Shown here: positions 27,447-35,716 of the stretch, piece after piece | Position numbering within the stretch: the first letter of the stretch is position 1 | Layout of the letters: each line of letters opens with the position of its first letter | Assembly: GCA_964617875.1 (NCBI GenBank) | Contig: CAZUAI010000010.1 | Span: 27,735-91,734 of the forward strand | Reading direction: 5' to 3' | Origin: CAZMVY01 sp964617875 | GTDB lineage: Bacteria > Planctomycetota > Phycisphaerae > UBA1845 > PWPN01 | Length of the DNA stretch: 64,000 bases | Notes under the pieces: model-generated | What the model saw: the letters and a program-made list of their open reading frames with translations, nothing else | Databases searched by the model: none | What the model was told of the DNA's origin: nothing | Program-made: the position numbers and the translations under genes

Positions 27447-29234
27447 ATGAAGCTGCTGCTCGCCGCCACCCTGGTCTTTCCCGCCGCCCTCGGGGCGGCC
27501 GCGAATCCCGCCGCAACCACCTGTCCCCTGCCGCACCGCATCCGCGTCCGGACCGTGGGTTCCACGCCGACGCTTGCCTATGCGGCCGGGCGCCTGATCG
27601 ACGAACTCCACCGGCTGCACGGCACGGAGGCGACGGTCGAGGCGGTCCCGCCGGATTTCGACGGCGTGCCGGACGACGCGGCCGTGTTCCTCGGGCGCGT
27701 CGGCGGGGGATGGCCGCCCCCCGAGTGGTGCCGGCGGCAGGGCATCCCTCTGCCCGATGCCGAGGGGTTGGGCGACGGCTACCGCATCGTCGTGCGCGCG
27801 GATCCGCTTCGCGTCTTCGTCTTCGCCGGCACCGACGTGGGCGTATGGTACGGTGCCTGCGCATGGCTGGATTCGCTGCGGAGCGGGGCCGACGGGCAAG
27901 CCTCGGCCCCGGTCTCGGACCGATCGGAGTCCCCGGCGCTCGCCCTTCGGTTCACGCGCGGCCTGGCGCCCGGCGGGCGCTTCTCCTGCATTGACGACGC
28001 CCGCCCGTCGCTCGACTGGTGGGCTCGCTGGCGGATGAACGTGACGTGTACCGGCCCGATGCCGGAGCCGCTCCTGCGCGAATTCCTCGCGGAGGCGCAC
28101 CGGCGCGGGATCCGCGTGCTCCACAGCCTGGGGGTGCGGAGCCTCTGCGCGGCCGACGACCGCGCCGTGGCCGCGTGCGCGGCGGAGTTCGAGCAGTTCC
28201 TGCGGGCCGGCGGCGACGGCGTCTCCGCGCTCTGGGACGATCTGCCGCACGACCGTTGCAGGGGACATTGCGACCGGTGCCGCGAGCGATTCGGGCCCGA
28301 CAGCCTCCCCCGCGAGATCGCCCGCGTGCTGGAGGCCCTCTGCGACGTCGCCGAAAAGCGGCCGGTCCGCCCGCTGATTCTCTGGTGCCCGCCCCACTAC
28401 TCCGAAAACCGGTATCCCGAGATGGCGGACGAGGTCTTCTTCCGGGAGATCGGCAAGTCTCCCGCGATCCAGCGGCAGACGCACATGTACTACTGCGAGT
28501 TCGCCCCCCGGCCAATCGCCGTCCTCGACCGGGCCGGGCTCCGCCACCGTGTCTGGTGGTACAACGGCATGCGAACCGTCTATCACCTCTGCCGCCACTG
28601 GCCCACGGACCCGGCCTCGACGCTCGCGATCCCCGGCCTGAAGTCGTTCGCGGCGCCGGACTTCGCCCGGTTCGACATGGGCTGGAAGACGGGCGTCCTC
28701 GTTGGCGAAGACGGCCGGATCGTCGCCCCGGCGGAAGCGGTCTGGCAGGCGCTGCGCACGGTCCCCGATCGCTACGAGGGCTTCTATCCCTGCATGGACC
28801 AGCACCCGTACCACGGGGCCGTGGCGGCACTCTACGCCCTCGCCCCACCGCGCTTCTCGCAGGCGGAAGCCGACCGGATCGTGTTTCGCGCGATCTTCGG
28901 CCCGGGCTCGGCCGGGGCCGCCCGCGAATGGAGCGATCTGTACAACGATCTCCAGGTCCGGCTTGCGCGAGCGTCGGAACATGCGGCGACCGACGCGGAG
29001 GTCGATGCGACCGGCCGGCGGGTTGCGCACTGGCGCGGGCGCCGCCTGGAACTCGAAGCGCTGGCGGCACGCGGCCGATCGCTGCTTCCCCGCGAGATCC
29101 TGGGAACGGTTCTGGCGCGGATGCGCGACGCCGAGCGGCAGGTGCAGGAGATCGCGGAACGCCGCCGACCCGGCGCAACGGCCACGCGGCCGGTTGCGGA
29201 GAACGGACGTGAAACGGAAAGGAAGGCTCAATGA
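27447..29234 (+). CDS. Secreted GH84/GH20-like glycoside hydrolase
   Basis: A 595-residue protein with a signal peptide (LLLAATLVFPAALGAAANP). Residues about 30-150 form an alpha/beta domain like the N-terminal domain of GH20/GH84/GH67 enzymes (LAYAAGRLIDELHRLHG, DGYRIVVRADPLRVFVFAG). A TIM-barrel-like part follows, with ALWDDLPHDRC near 261-271; an Asp-Asp pair at the end of a strand is the catalytic arrangement of GH84 N-acetylglucosaminidases. A Cys-rich insertion (CRGHCDRC) follows it. The C-terminal 150 residues are helical. The stop overlaps the next start (ATGA). The precise family is not certain. Confidence 0.6.
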   Translation: MKLLLAATLVFPAALGAAANPAATTCPLPHRIRVRTVGSTPTLAYAAGRLIDELHRLHGTEATVEAVPPDFDGVPDDAAVFLGRVGGGWPPPEWCRRQGIPLPDAEGLGDGYRIVVRADPLRVFVFAGTDVGVWYGACAWLDSLRSGADGQASAPVSDRSESPALALRFTRGLAPGGRFSCIDDARPSLDWWARWRMNVTCTGPMPEPLLREFLAEAHRRGIRVLHSLGVRSLCAADDRAVAACAAEFEQFLRAGGDGVSALWDDLPHDRCRGHCDRCRERFGPDSLPREIARVLEALCDVAEKRPVRPLILWCPPHYSENRYPEMADEVFFREIGKSPAIQRQTHMYYCEFAPRPIAVLDRAGLRHRVWWYNGMRTVYHLCRHWPTDPASTLAIPGLKSFAAPDFARFDMGWKTGVLVGEDGRIVAPAEAVWQALRTVPDRYEGFYPCMDQHPYHGAVAALYALAPPRFSQAEADRIVFRAIFGPGSAGAAREWSDLYNDLQVRLARASEHAATDAEVDATGRRVAHWRGRRLELEALAARGRSLLPREILGTVLARMRDAERQVQEIAERRRPGATATRPVAENGRETERKAQ

Positions 29235-30271
29235 TGGCGACACAAGGCAGGCAGGAATGGTCGGTTTCTATTCGTTCGGCGAGATGCGCGTGGCTTCTGG
29301 CGGCGCTGGTCGCCGCCGGCGCCGCTTCGTGCGCCGCGCCGCCGGCCTCGCCGGATGCGCATCGGCCGTTCACCGTGGCGATGCTTCCCGACACGCAGGT
29401 CTACAGCAAGAGCCACCCGGATCTGTTCTACGCGCAAACCCGCTGGATCAGGGAGAACCGGGAAAAGGAAAACATCGTGTTCGTCACGCACATGGGCGAT
29501 ATCGTCAACGACCGGTCGAAGATCGCCTCGCAGTGGGAAGTCGCGTCGAAGGCCATGGCGATGCTCGACGACGTCGTGCCCTGGGGCGTGGCCATCGGCA
29601 ACCACGATTTCGACGGGGCGGCCGACAAGTCCAAGGCGACGGCATTCCTCCAACACTTCGGTCCTCAGCGGTTCGCGCGGTTCCCGTGGTACGGCGGGGC
29701 CGCGCCCAACGGCCTGAGTTCCTGTCAGTTCTTTTCCGGCGGAGGAGTCGATTTCGTCATCTTTCACCTCGAGGCGGACATTCCCGACGCGGCGATCGAG
29801 TGGGCCCGGGGCGTGCTGAAGAAGCACCCCGACCGCGCGGCCATCGTGTCCACCCACATCTACCTGAGAGGGCGCGACGGGATCGGCCGCGAGACCCAGC
29901 CCGCCTACAACAAGAGCGGCAACTCCGGCGAGAAGATCTGGGACAGGCTCGTTCGCGGCAGCCCGCAGATCTTCATGGTCCTCTGCGGCCACCAGGGAAG
30001 GACCGATGAGTATTATCAGATTTCGACGAACGACGCGGGCGGCCGCGTTCTCGAGATCCTGGCCGACTATCAGAAGCGCGCCCGCGGCGGCGACGGCTGG
30101 CTGCGGCTGATCCGCTTCGTGCCGGAACGCCGCGAGATTCAGGTGCGGACCTATTCGCCGGTTCTGGATCGGTTCGAGACCGACGCCACCAGCGAGTTCA
30201 CGCTCCCCTGGGACGTTCCCGCGGCCCGCTGCGCCGGCCGGGGGACCGCCGGCGGGGCCCGCCATCCCTGA
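29231..30271 (+). CDS. Calcineurin-like metallophosphoesterase, probable lipoprotein
   Basis: A 346-residue metallophosphoesterase. After a hydrophobic segment with lipobox-like AAGAASC, the metal-binding motifs appear in order: LPDTQVY, MGDIVNDRS, IGNHDFDG, the later His in IVSTHIY and the GHQG near the end. The substrate may be a phosphodiester, cyclic nucleotide or surface polymer. It overlaps the GH84-like gene by four bases, so the pair is translationally coupled and may degrade the same extracellular material. Confidence 0.85.
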   Translation: MMATQGRQEWSVSIRSARCAWLLAALVAAGAASCAAPPASPDAHRPFTVAMLPDTQVYSKSHPDLFYAQTRWIRENREKENIVFVTHMGDIVNDRSKIASQWEVASKAMAMLDDVVPWGVAIGNHDFDGAADKSKATAFLQHFGPQRFARFPWYGGAAPNGLSSCQFFSGGGVDFVIFHLEADIPDAAIEWARGVLKKHPDRAAIVSTHIYLRGRDGIGRETQPAYNKSGNSGEKIWDRLVRGSPQIFMVLCGHQGRTDEYYQISTNDAGGRVLEILADYQKRARGGDGWLRLIRFVPERREIQVRTYSPVLDRFETDATSEFTLPWDVPAARCAGRGTAGGARHP

Positions 30272-30299
30272 TCGCCGTTGCTCCCGCGCCGCCGGCGCG

Positions 30300-31529
30300 T
30301 CACTTTCCGCGCAGGTCCACGCACACGGCCTTCGCCTGGTTCCTCGCGTAGAGCTTCCCGCTGCACAGCGTCGGGATCGTCCAGCACCGGTTGCGCTGCG
30401 GCCCGCCCGTGAGGATCTCCGCCTCCGCCGTCGGCTTGAACTCCTTCGGCGACGCCTTCGCGATCACCAGCCTGCCCCGCTCCGTGAGAACCACGAGGTG
30501 CCCGTCGGCCAGGATCACCGTGGCGTTCGCGTAGCCGTCGGCGCTCCAGAGTTCCTTGCCCGTCAGGAACTCCACGCACTTCAGCGAGCGGTTCTGGTCG
30601 CTCCCGTACAGCACGCCGTCGCTCAGCACGCACGTCTGGAACTTGCTCATCAGCACCTTGCTGATCCCCCAGACCGTCTCGCCCGAGAGCCTGTCGCCGG
30701 CCGCCGTCAGCTTGTACAGGGCGCAGCCCGTGCGGTAGCCCGACGACACGAACAGGTGCCCGTCGTGGAAGATCGGCGTCGGCGCGTTGACGTCCCAGTC
30801 CGTCTCCCAGGCCGTCCGCCAGATCTCGCGCCCGGTCCTGGCCTCGGCGACGATCAGCGCCTTGGCCAGGAACCCCGCGATGTACCGCTTGCCGCCGAAC
30901 GTGAACGGGTACGGCGTCCCGTAGCCCGCCGGGTCCTTCGCGCACGTCCAGGTCGGCTTTCCCGTCTTCTTGTCGAAGGCCGCGAGTCCGCCGTCGGCCC
31001 CGCCCCCCGACGCGATCGCCATGTCGCCCTCGATCAGCACCGAGCCGGCGTAGCCCCACTGGGGCTCGTGGTGGAACTGCTTCTGCCAGACCTCCTTGCC
31101 GTCGTCGGCGTTCACGCAGAGCAGAAGCCCGTGGCCGCCGAGGATGTACACCCGCCCGCCATCGACCGTCGGCGTGGCCCGCGTGCCGTCGCCGCCCTGG
31201 CCGTCCCGGCGCTCCTTCTCGAACGCCTTCTTCCAGATCACCTCGCCCGTGTTCGCATCGAGGCAGAACAGCACCTGCTCCCGCTTCTCCGTGCCGCACG
31301 TGTAGACCCGCTCGCCCACGATCGAGAAGGAACTGAAGCCCGCCCCGAGTTCCCGCTCCCACAGGATCTTCGGCGGCTCCGTCCAGACCGTTCGGAAGCC
31401 CTTCTCCGGGCTGATTCCGTCATGGTTCGGTCCGCGCCAGTTCGGCCAATCGGCGCCGGACGCGATCGGACCGCCCGGCATCGCCCCGAGAAACGCCGCA
31501 ACGACGAACAGAACTCGCCTGCCACGCAT
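30300..31529 (-). CDS. Secreted PQQ-like beta-propeller protein
   Basis: A 409-residue protein with a signal peptide (VLFVVAAFLGAMPGGPIASGA), then repeated propeller blades of the PQQ/BamB-like type (ADWPNWRGPNHDG, VFCLDANTGEVIWKK-like turns, AFDKKTGKPTWTC, ARTGREIWRTAW). The opening WPNWRGPNHDG is typical of planctomycete PQQ-repeat proteins. The start is fixed by GGAGG before the ATG at 31529. No PQQ cofactor ligands or dehydrogenase motifs are evident, so it may be structural or bind another protein. It converges on the phosphoesterase gene. Confidence 0.8.
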   Translation of the reverse strand: MRGRRVLFVVAAFLGAMPGGPIASGADWPNWRGPNHDGISPEKGFRTVWTEPPKILWERELGAGFSSFSIVGERVYTCGTEKREQVLFCLDANTGEVIWKKAFEKERRDGQGGDGTRATPTVDGGRVYILGGHGLLLCVNADDGKEVWQKQFHHEPQWGYAGSVLIEGDMAIASGGGADGGLAAFDKKTGKPTWTCAKDPAGYGTPYPFTFGGKRYIAGFLAKALIVAEARTGREIWRTAWETDWDVNAPTPIFHDGHLFVSSGYRTGCALYKLTAAGDRLSGETVWGISKVLMSKFQTCVLSDGVLYGSDQNRSLKCVEFLTGKELWSADGYANATVILADGHLVVLTERGRLVIAKASPKEFKPTAEAEILTGGPQRNRCWTIPTLCSGKLYARNQAKAVCVDLRGK

Positions 31530-31772
31530 GACATGCCTCCAGCAGAATGAGCGACACCCGCCGTCCGGCTCAACCGCCGGAATCGCCGGGATTGTAGGAC
31601 CGGCGCACGTCGCCGGCAATCAACTCCCCGGGACGGCTGGATCAGCCGGTCCGGGTTCCGAAGGTATTCGGCGCGCCCGGCGTGCCGGGAAGAATCCAGC
31701 CACCCCGCAGCGGCCGGCGTGCGGCACGCCCTGTGTTGCCCCGGCTCGCGGCCGTGGCTTATCATCGCAGAG

Positions 31773-32681
31773 ATGTCCGATTCGCCCGCCGAGCCCGTTC
31801 CCGTTCCCGCTGCGCCGAAGCGCCGGCTGCCGCCCTGGCTTCGCCGGCCGCTGCCCGCCGGGGCCGTCCTCCACGCGACGGCGGCCACCGTCTCGCGCAG
31901 CGGCGTGGCGACCGTCTGCCAGGACGCCCGCTGTCCGAACCTCGGCGAATGCTGGTCGCGGCGGACGGCGACGTTCATGATCCTCGGGCGTCGCTGCACG
32001 CGGGCGTGCCGCTTCTGCGCCGTGGAGACGGCCAGGCCCGCGCCCCCGGCCGCGGATGAGCCCGAGCGGCTCGCGGCGGCCTGTGCGGATCTCGGCCTGC
32101 GGCACGTGGTGATCACGGCCGTGGCCCGCGACGACCTCCCCGACGAAGGGGCGGGGCACTTCGCCCGGTGCGTCCGGGCGATTCGGTCACGCTGCCCCCG
32201 GGCGGCGATCGAGGTTCTCCCCGCCGACTTCCACGCACGGCCGGAGTGCATCGCCGCCCTGGTCGAGGCCCGGCCCGACGTCTACAACCACAATGTCGAG
32301 ACGGTCGAGCGGCTCACGCCCGCCGTCCGTCCGCAGGCGAGGTACCGCCGCTCGCTCGATGTGCTCCGCATCGTCAAGGAGCTGTCGCCGGGCATGACCA
32401 CCAAGAGCGGCATGATGGTCGGTCTCGGCGAGACGCGCGAAGAGATCCTCGCCACCTTCGCCGATCTCCGCGCCGTCGGCTGCGACATGCTCACCGTCGG
32501 CCAGTATCTCGCGCCGTCGCCCGCCCACGCCCCCGTCGCGCGCTACTACCCGCCGGCCGTGTTCGACGAGCTGGCGGCCGAGGCCCGCCGGCTCGGCTTC
32601 GTCCGTGTTGCTGCCGGCCCGTTCGTCCGGAGCAGCTACCACGCGGCCGAGGACTTTGACGCCGTCGCCGCGACCGGGTAA
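31773..32681 (+). CDS. lipA: Lipoyl synthase
   Basis: A 302-residue radical SAM enzyme that inserts two sulfurs into octanoyl groups to form lipoyl cofactor. The auxiliary cluster ligands C49, C54 and C60 (CQDARCPNLGEC) and the radical SAM CxxxCxxC (C75, C79, C82 in CTRACRFC) are both present. The conserved end RSSYHA, whose Ser ligates the auxiliary cluster, is also there. An upstream in-frame ATG at 31719 would add 18 unlikely residues. It is followed by tmk and holB on the same strand; no lipB is nearby. Confidence 0.95.
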   Translation: MSDSPAEPVPVPAAPKRRLPPWLRRPLPAGAVLHATAATVSRSGVATVCQDARCPNLGECWSRRTATFMILGRRCTRACRFCAVETARPAPPAADEPERLAAACADLGLRHVVITAVARDDLPDEGAGHFARCVRAIRSRCPRAAIEVLPADFHARPECIAALVEARPDVYNHNVETVERLTPAVRPQARYRRSLDVLRIVKELSPGMTTKSGMMVGLGETREEILATFADLRAVGCDMLTVGQYLAPSPAHAPVARYYPPAVFDELAAEARRLGFVRVAAGPFVRSSYHAAEDFDAVAATG

Positions 32682-32818
32682 CCAGTATGCCACGAGCGCG
32701 TGGCGCGGACGTTCGGCAAGAAAGCCGCCGTCCACGCCGGCGCGGGCGTCCAGCCTGGCGTGAAATCCGGGTCTGGTGCCGGAACCGCAGCCGCTCGAGA
32801 AAGAGGTTGACCCGACCG

Positions 32819-33514
32819 GTGGCGCTGATCGACAAGGTGCGCGGCAAGTTCATTGTCTTTGACGGCCCCGACGGCAGCGGGAAAGGCACGCAGCTCGCCC
32901 TCCTGCAGACGCGGCTCGAGGGCCAGGGCCTCGCCGTGGTCCGCGGCAAGGATCCCGGCGGCACGGTCATCGGGGATCGCATCCGGCACATCCTGCTCGG
33001 CTACGACCTGGCCGACATGGATGTGCGGTGCGAGACGTTCCTCTTCATGGCCAGCCGGGCCCAGCTCGTCGGCGAGCGGATCGAGCCGGCCCTCCGCGAG
33101 GGCAAGACGGTCCTGTGCGACCGCTTCATCTCCGCGACCTGTGCCTACCAGGGCGCGGCGGGCTACGACGTCGCCCGGGTGATCGAGGTCGGCCGCTACG
33201 CCGTCGGCGAAACGTGGCCGCACCTGACCGTGGTCGTCGATCTCCCCGTCGAGGAGGGCTTTCGCCGCACGGGCCGAAAGCCGCACCACGCCGGCAAGAA
33301 CCGCAAGCGCTACGCCGGCCAGCAGACGTTCTTCGACGACAGCCGCGTGGACGCCATGGAGGCCCGGCCGCTGGACTACCACCGCCGGGTCCGCGAGAAC
33401 TTCCTCGCCCTGGCCCGCGTGTACCCGAAACCCGTGGTCGTCGTCGATGGCGGCGGCGATGCCGAGACGGTGCACCGGCGCGTGGTGGAGGCGATCGAAC
33501 GTGCCGATTTTTGA
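32819..33514 (+). CDS. tmk: Thymidylate kinase
   Basis: A 231-residue dTMP kinase that makes dTDP for DNA synthesis. The P-loop GPDGSGKGT lies near residues 15-23, and the DRF motif (DRFISATCAYQGAAGYD) and VVVDLPVEEGFRR are present. The C-terminal lid is Lys/Arg-rich. I choose the GTG at 32819 because it leaves the usual 10-15 residues before the P-loop; upstream in-frame codons from 32687 give an Arg-rich extension. A TTG at 32807 is possible. holB overlaps the end by 14 bases, a very common pairing. Confidence 0.9.
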   Translation: MALIDKVRGKFIVFDGPDGSGKGTQLALLQTRLEGQGLAVVRGKDPGGTVIGDRIRHILLGYDLADMDVRCETFLFMASRAQLVGERIEPALREGKTVLCDRFISATCAYQGAAGYDVARVIEVGRYAVGETWPHLTVVVDLPVEEGFRRTGRKPHHAGKNRKRYAGQQTFFDDSRVDAMEARPLDYHRRVRENFLALARVYPKPVVVVDGGGDAETVHRRVVEAIERADF

Positions 33515-34634
33515 CGTGCGACACCAGGAGCGGGCGCAGCGGATCCTCCTGCGGGCGATCCAGGGCGGCCGCGTGCCGCACGCCTACGTCTTTCACGGGC
33601 CGCCGGGCGTCGGCAAGCGGATGCTCGCCGACCGCCTCGCGATGCGGCTGTTGTGCGCGAGCCCGCAGCCGGCGCGCCCGCCCGCGTGGGCGGGCGACGC
33701 GTTCCGGGACATCGAGTGCGTTGACGCGTGCGGCCGCTGCGGCGACTGCCACACCGTCCGCGCGGGCACGCACCCGGACCTGCACATCATCCACCGCGGC
33801 CTGCGGCACTACCTTGAGAAGGCGGAGGACCGCAACCGGAAGGGCCTGGACCTTGCCATCGAAATCATCCGCGAGTTCGTGATCAACGTGATCGGCAAGC
33901 GGCCGGCGGGCGGCCGGGTCAAGGTCTTCATCATCGAGGAGGCCGAGCGGATGAACCTGGCGGCGCAGAGCGCCCTCCTCAAGACGCTCGAGGAGCCGCC
34001 GCCGACCACCTTCATCGTCCTGCTCACCTCGAGCCTCGACCGGATGCTCCCCACGACGCGCTCGCGCGCCCACCCGGTGCCGTTCCGCGCTCTGCCGCCC
34101 GAGTTCGTCGAGGAGAAGCTGCGCGAACTGCGGCCCGGCCTGCCGCCGGAGGCCACGTCGTATCTCGCCCGCATCGCCGAGGGCCGCCTGGGCGTCGCGG
34201 CGCAGTACGCCGACGACGGGGTATACGAGATCAAGCGGGCGATCGGCGAAAAGATCGGCACGCTCTCGCCGGACACCTTCGAGGACCTCGCCGGGACGCT
34301 CTGCGAAAAGACCGGTCAGTACGCCCGGCGCGTCGCCGGCCACGAGGAGACCGAAATCAGCGACACCGAAGCCGCCCGCGTCGGCCTGCGGGCGCTGCTC
34401 GCGGCCGTCGCCGCGTTCTACACCGACGCCCTCCGCCGCGCCTGCGGCGCCGCCACCCGGGCGATCAACGCCGATCAGCCCCGCGTCGTCGATGCCCTCG
34501 TGCAGCGACACTCGCGCCGCGGACTCACGCAGGCCATCCGCGAAATCGCCGCCGCCGAATCGGGCATGGACCGCAACGTCACGATTCGCCTCGTCCTCGA
34601 GTCGTTGGCCGTGCGCCTGGCGCAGTGCCCGTGA
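33501..34634 (+). CDS. holB: DNA polymerase III subunit delta prime
   Basis: A 377-residue AAA+ clamp-loader subunit. It shows HAYVFHGPPGVGKR near 27-40, the four-Cys zinc module (C73, C77, C80, C83), VKVFIIEEAERMNLAAQSALLKTLEEPP, and the sensor region TTRSRAHPVPF, which replaces the usual SRCQ. A roughly 50-residue insertion follows the zinc module. The GTG start at 33501 overlaps tmk by 14 bases, suggesting coupling. The C-terminal third is helical and typical of delta prime. Confidence 0.9.
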   Translation: MPIFDVRHQERAQRILLRAIQGGRVPHAYVFHGPPGVGKRMLADRLAMRLLCASPQPARPPAWAGDAFRDIECVDACGRCGDCHTVRAGTHPDLHIIHRGLRHYLEKAEDRNRKGLDLAIEIIREFVINVIGKRPAGGRVKVFIIEEAERMNLAAQSALLKTLEEPPPTTFIVLLTSSLDRMLPTTRSRAHPVPFRALPPEFVEEKLRELRPGLPPEATSYLARIAEGRLGVAAQYADDGVYEIKRAIGEKIGTLSPDTFEDLAGTLCEKTGQYARRVAGHEETEISDTEAARVGLRALLAAVAAFYTDALRRACGAATRAINADQPRVVDALVQRHSRRGLTQAIREIAAAESGMDRNVTIRLVLESLAVRLAQCP

Positions 34635-34768
34635 TCGCCGCCGCGGCGAACGCGGCCCCCGGGCGCCCGGAGGGTCGCGGCGGGCTTGTGCGCGCCGCCG
34701 GCCGAAGCCATAATACCCGCCGGTTCGCGCAGGGCGGACGACGGAACGACGCCGGGGCGAGGTGATTC

Positions 34769-35716
34769 ATGAACCTGATCAAGACCATCAAGGGATCCAT
34801 GCTGGAAGGCTTCTTCCCCGCCGGGTGGGACCTGGCCCGGATGGACCGCTGCGTCGGCCGGCCGGGCACGGAGACGAAGCGGCAGCCGTGGTGGGACCGG
34901 GCGTTTGCCCCGGTGCCCTGCGCGACGCTCGAGGAGTTCGAGGTGAAGATGGGGCACGAGATCGCCGCCGAGATCCGCGACACGCGGAAGGACGGCCGCA
35001 AGCTCGCGCTGATCCTGCCCGTCGGGCCCATGGGGATGTACAAGTGGGTCGTCTATTTTCTTCGCGAGTGGAACATCCCCTGCAGCCACGTCTACGGCTT
35101 CAACATGGACGAGTGGTCGGACGCGCGAGGCAACACGCTGCCGCCCACGAACACCGGGGCCTTCCAGTACGCGATGGAGCAGGCCTTCTACCGGCCGCTC
35201 GGCCGGCTGACCGTCCCCCCCACCCAGCGAAACTTCGCGACACGCAAGAACCTGCCGACGTACCCGGACAAGATCGCGAAGCTGCGCGACGCCGGCGCGA
35301 AGCTCGACACCGTGTTCGGCATCGGCCGCGTCTGCCACATCGCCTTCTGGGAGCCGCACTTCGCCGGCGAGTTCAGGAGTACGGCCGCGTGGAAGGCGCA
35401 GACTCACCGCCTCGGCGCGAAGCTCCATCCGCTGACCATCGAGCAGAACGCGATCACCAGCTTCAAGAGCCGGACCACGCTGGTCCCGGCGTACGCGAAC
35501 ACCATCGGGCCGGGGCTGTTCCTCCAGTCGGACCGGATCATCGGCGGCTGCGACGGAACGCTCTCGCGCGGGATGCAGTGGCAGGGCCTCTCGTTCTGGA
35601 TGACGCTGCGGTACGGCCCCGATCCGTGGGTGCCGAGCAGCTTCATGCCGACGCGGCCGGGGCGGTTGTTCTACCTCAAGGAGCTGGCCGGGCCGCTCGT
35701 GGCCGAGTGTAACTGA
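34769..35716 (+). CDS. Glucosamine-6-phosphate deaminase (NagB)-like protein
   Basis: A 315-residue protein of the NagB/6-phosphogluconolactonase fold. It keeps the catalytic Asp in HVYGFNMDEW (near 107-116) and the His and Glu in HIAFWEP (near 200), where classical NagB has HIAFNEP. The preceding GIGEDG loop reads GIGRVC. So it probably acts on a related aldose/ketose amine rather than glucosamine-6-phosphate itself. GAGG precedes the ATG. The next gene starts on the last base of its stop, with an M20 hydrolase and a sugar dehydrogenase following. Confidence 0.7.
   Translation: MNLIKTIKGSMLEGFFPAGWDLARMDRCVGRPGTETKRQPWWDRAFAPVPCATLEEFEVKMGHEIAAEIRDTRKDGRKLALILPVGPMGMYKWVVYFLREWNIPCSHVYGFNMDEWSDARGNTLPPTNTGAFQYAMEQAFYRPLGRLTVPPTQRNFATRKNLPTYPDKIAKLRDAGAKLDTVFGIGRVCHIAFWEPHFAGEFRSTAAWKAQTHRLGAKLHPLTIEQNAITSFKSRTTLVPAYANTIGPGLFLQSDRIIGGCDGTLSRGMQWQGLSFWMTLRYGPDPWVPSSFMPTRPGRLFYLKELAGPLVAECN

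Noticed and set aside
30286..30300. Bidirectional terminator between the phosphoesterase and PQQ genes
   Set aside because: CGCGCC/GGCGCG can pair but no T-run follows on either strand and the stem overlaps a stop codon; too weak to list.
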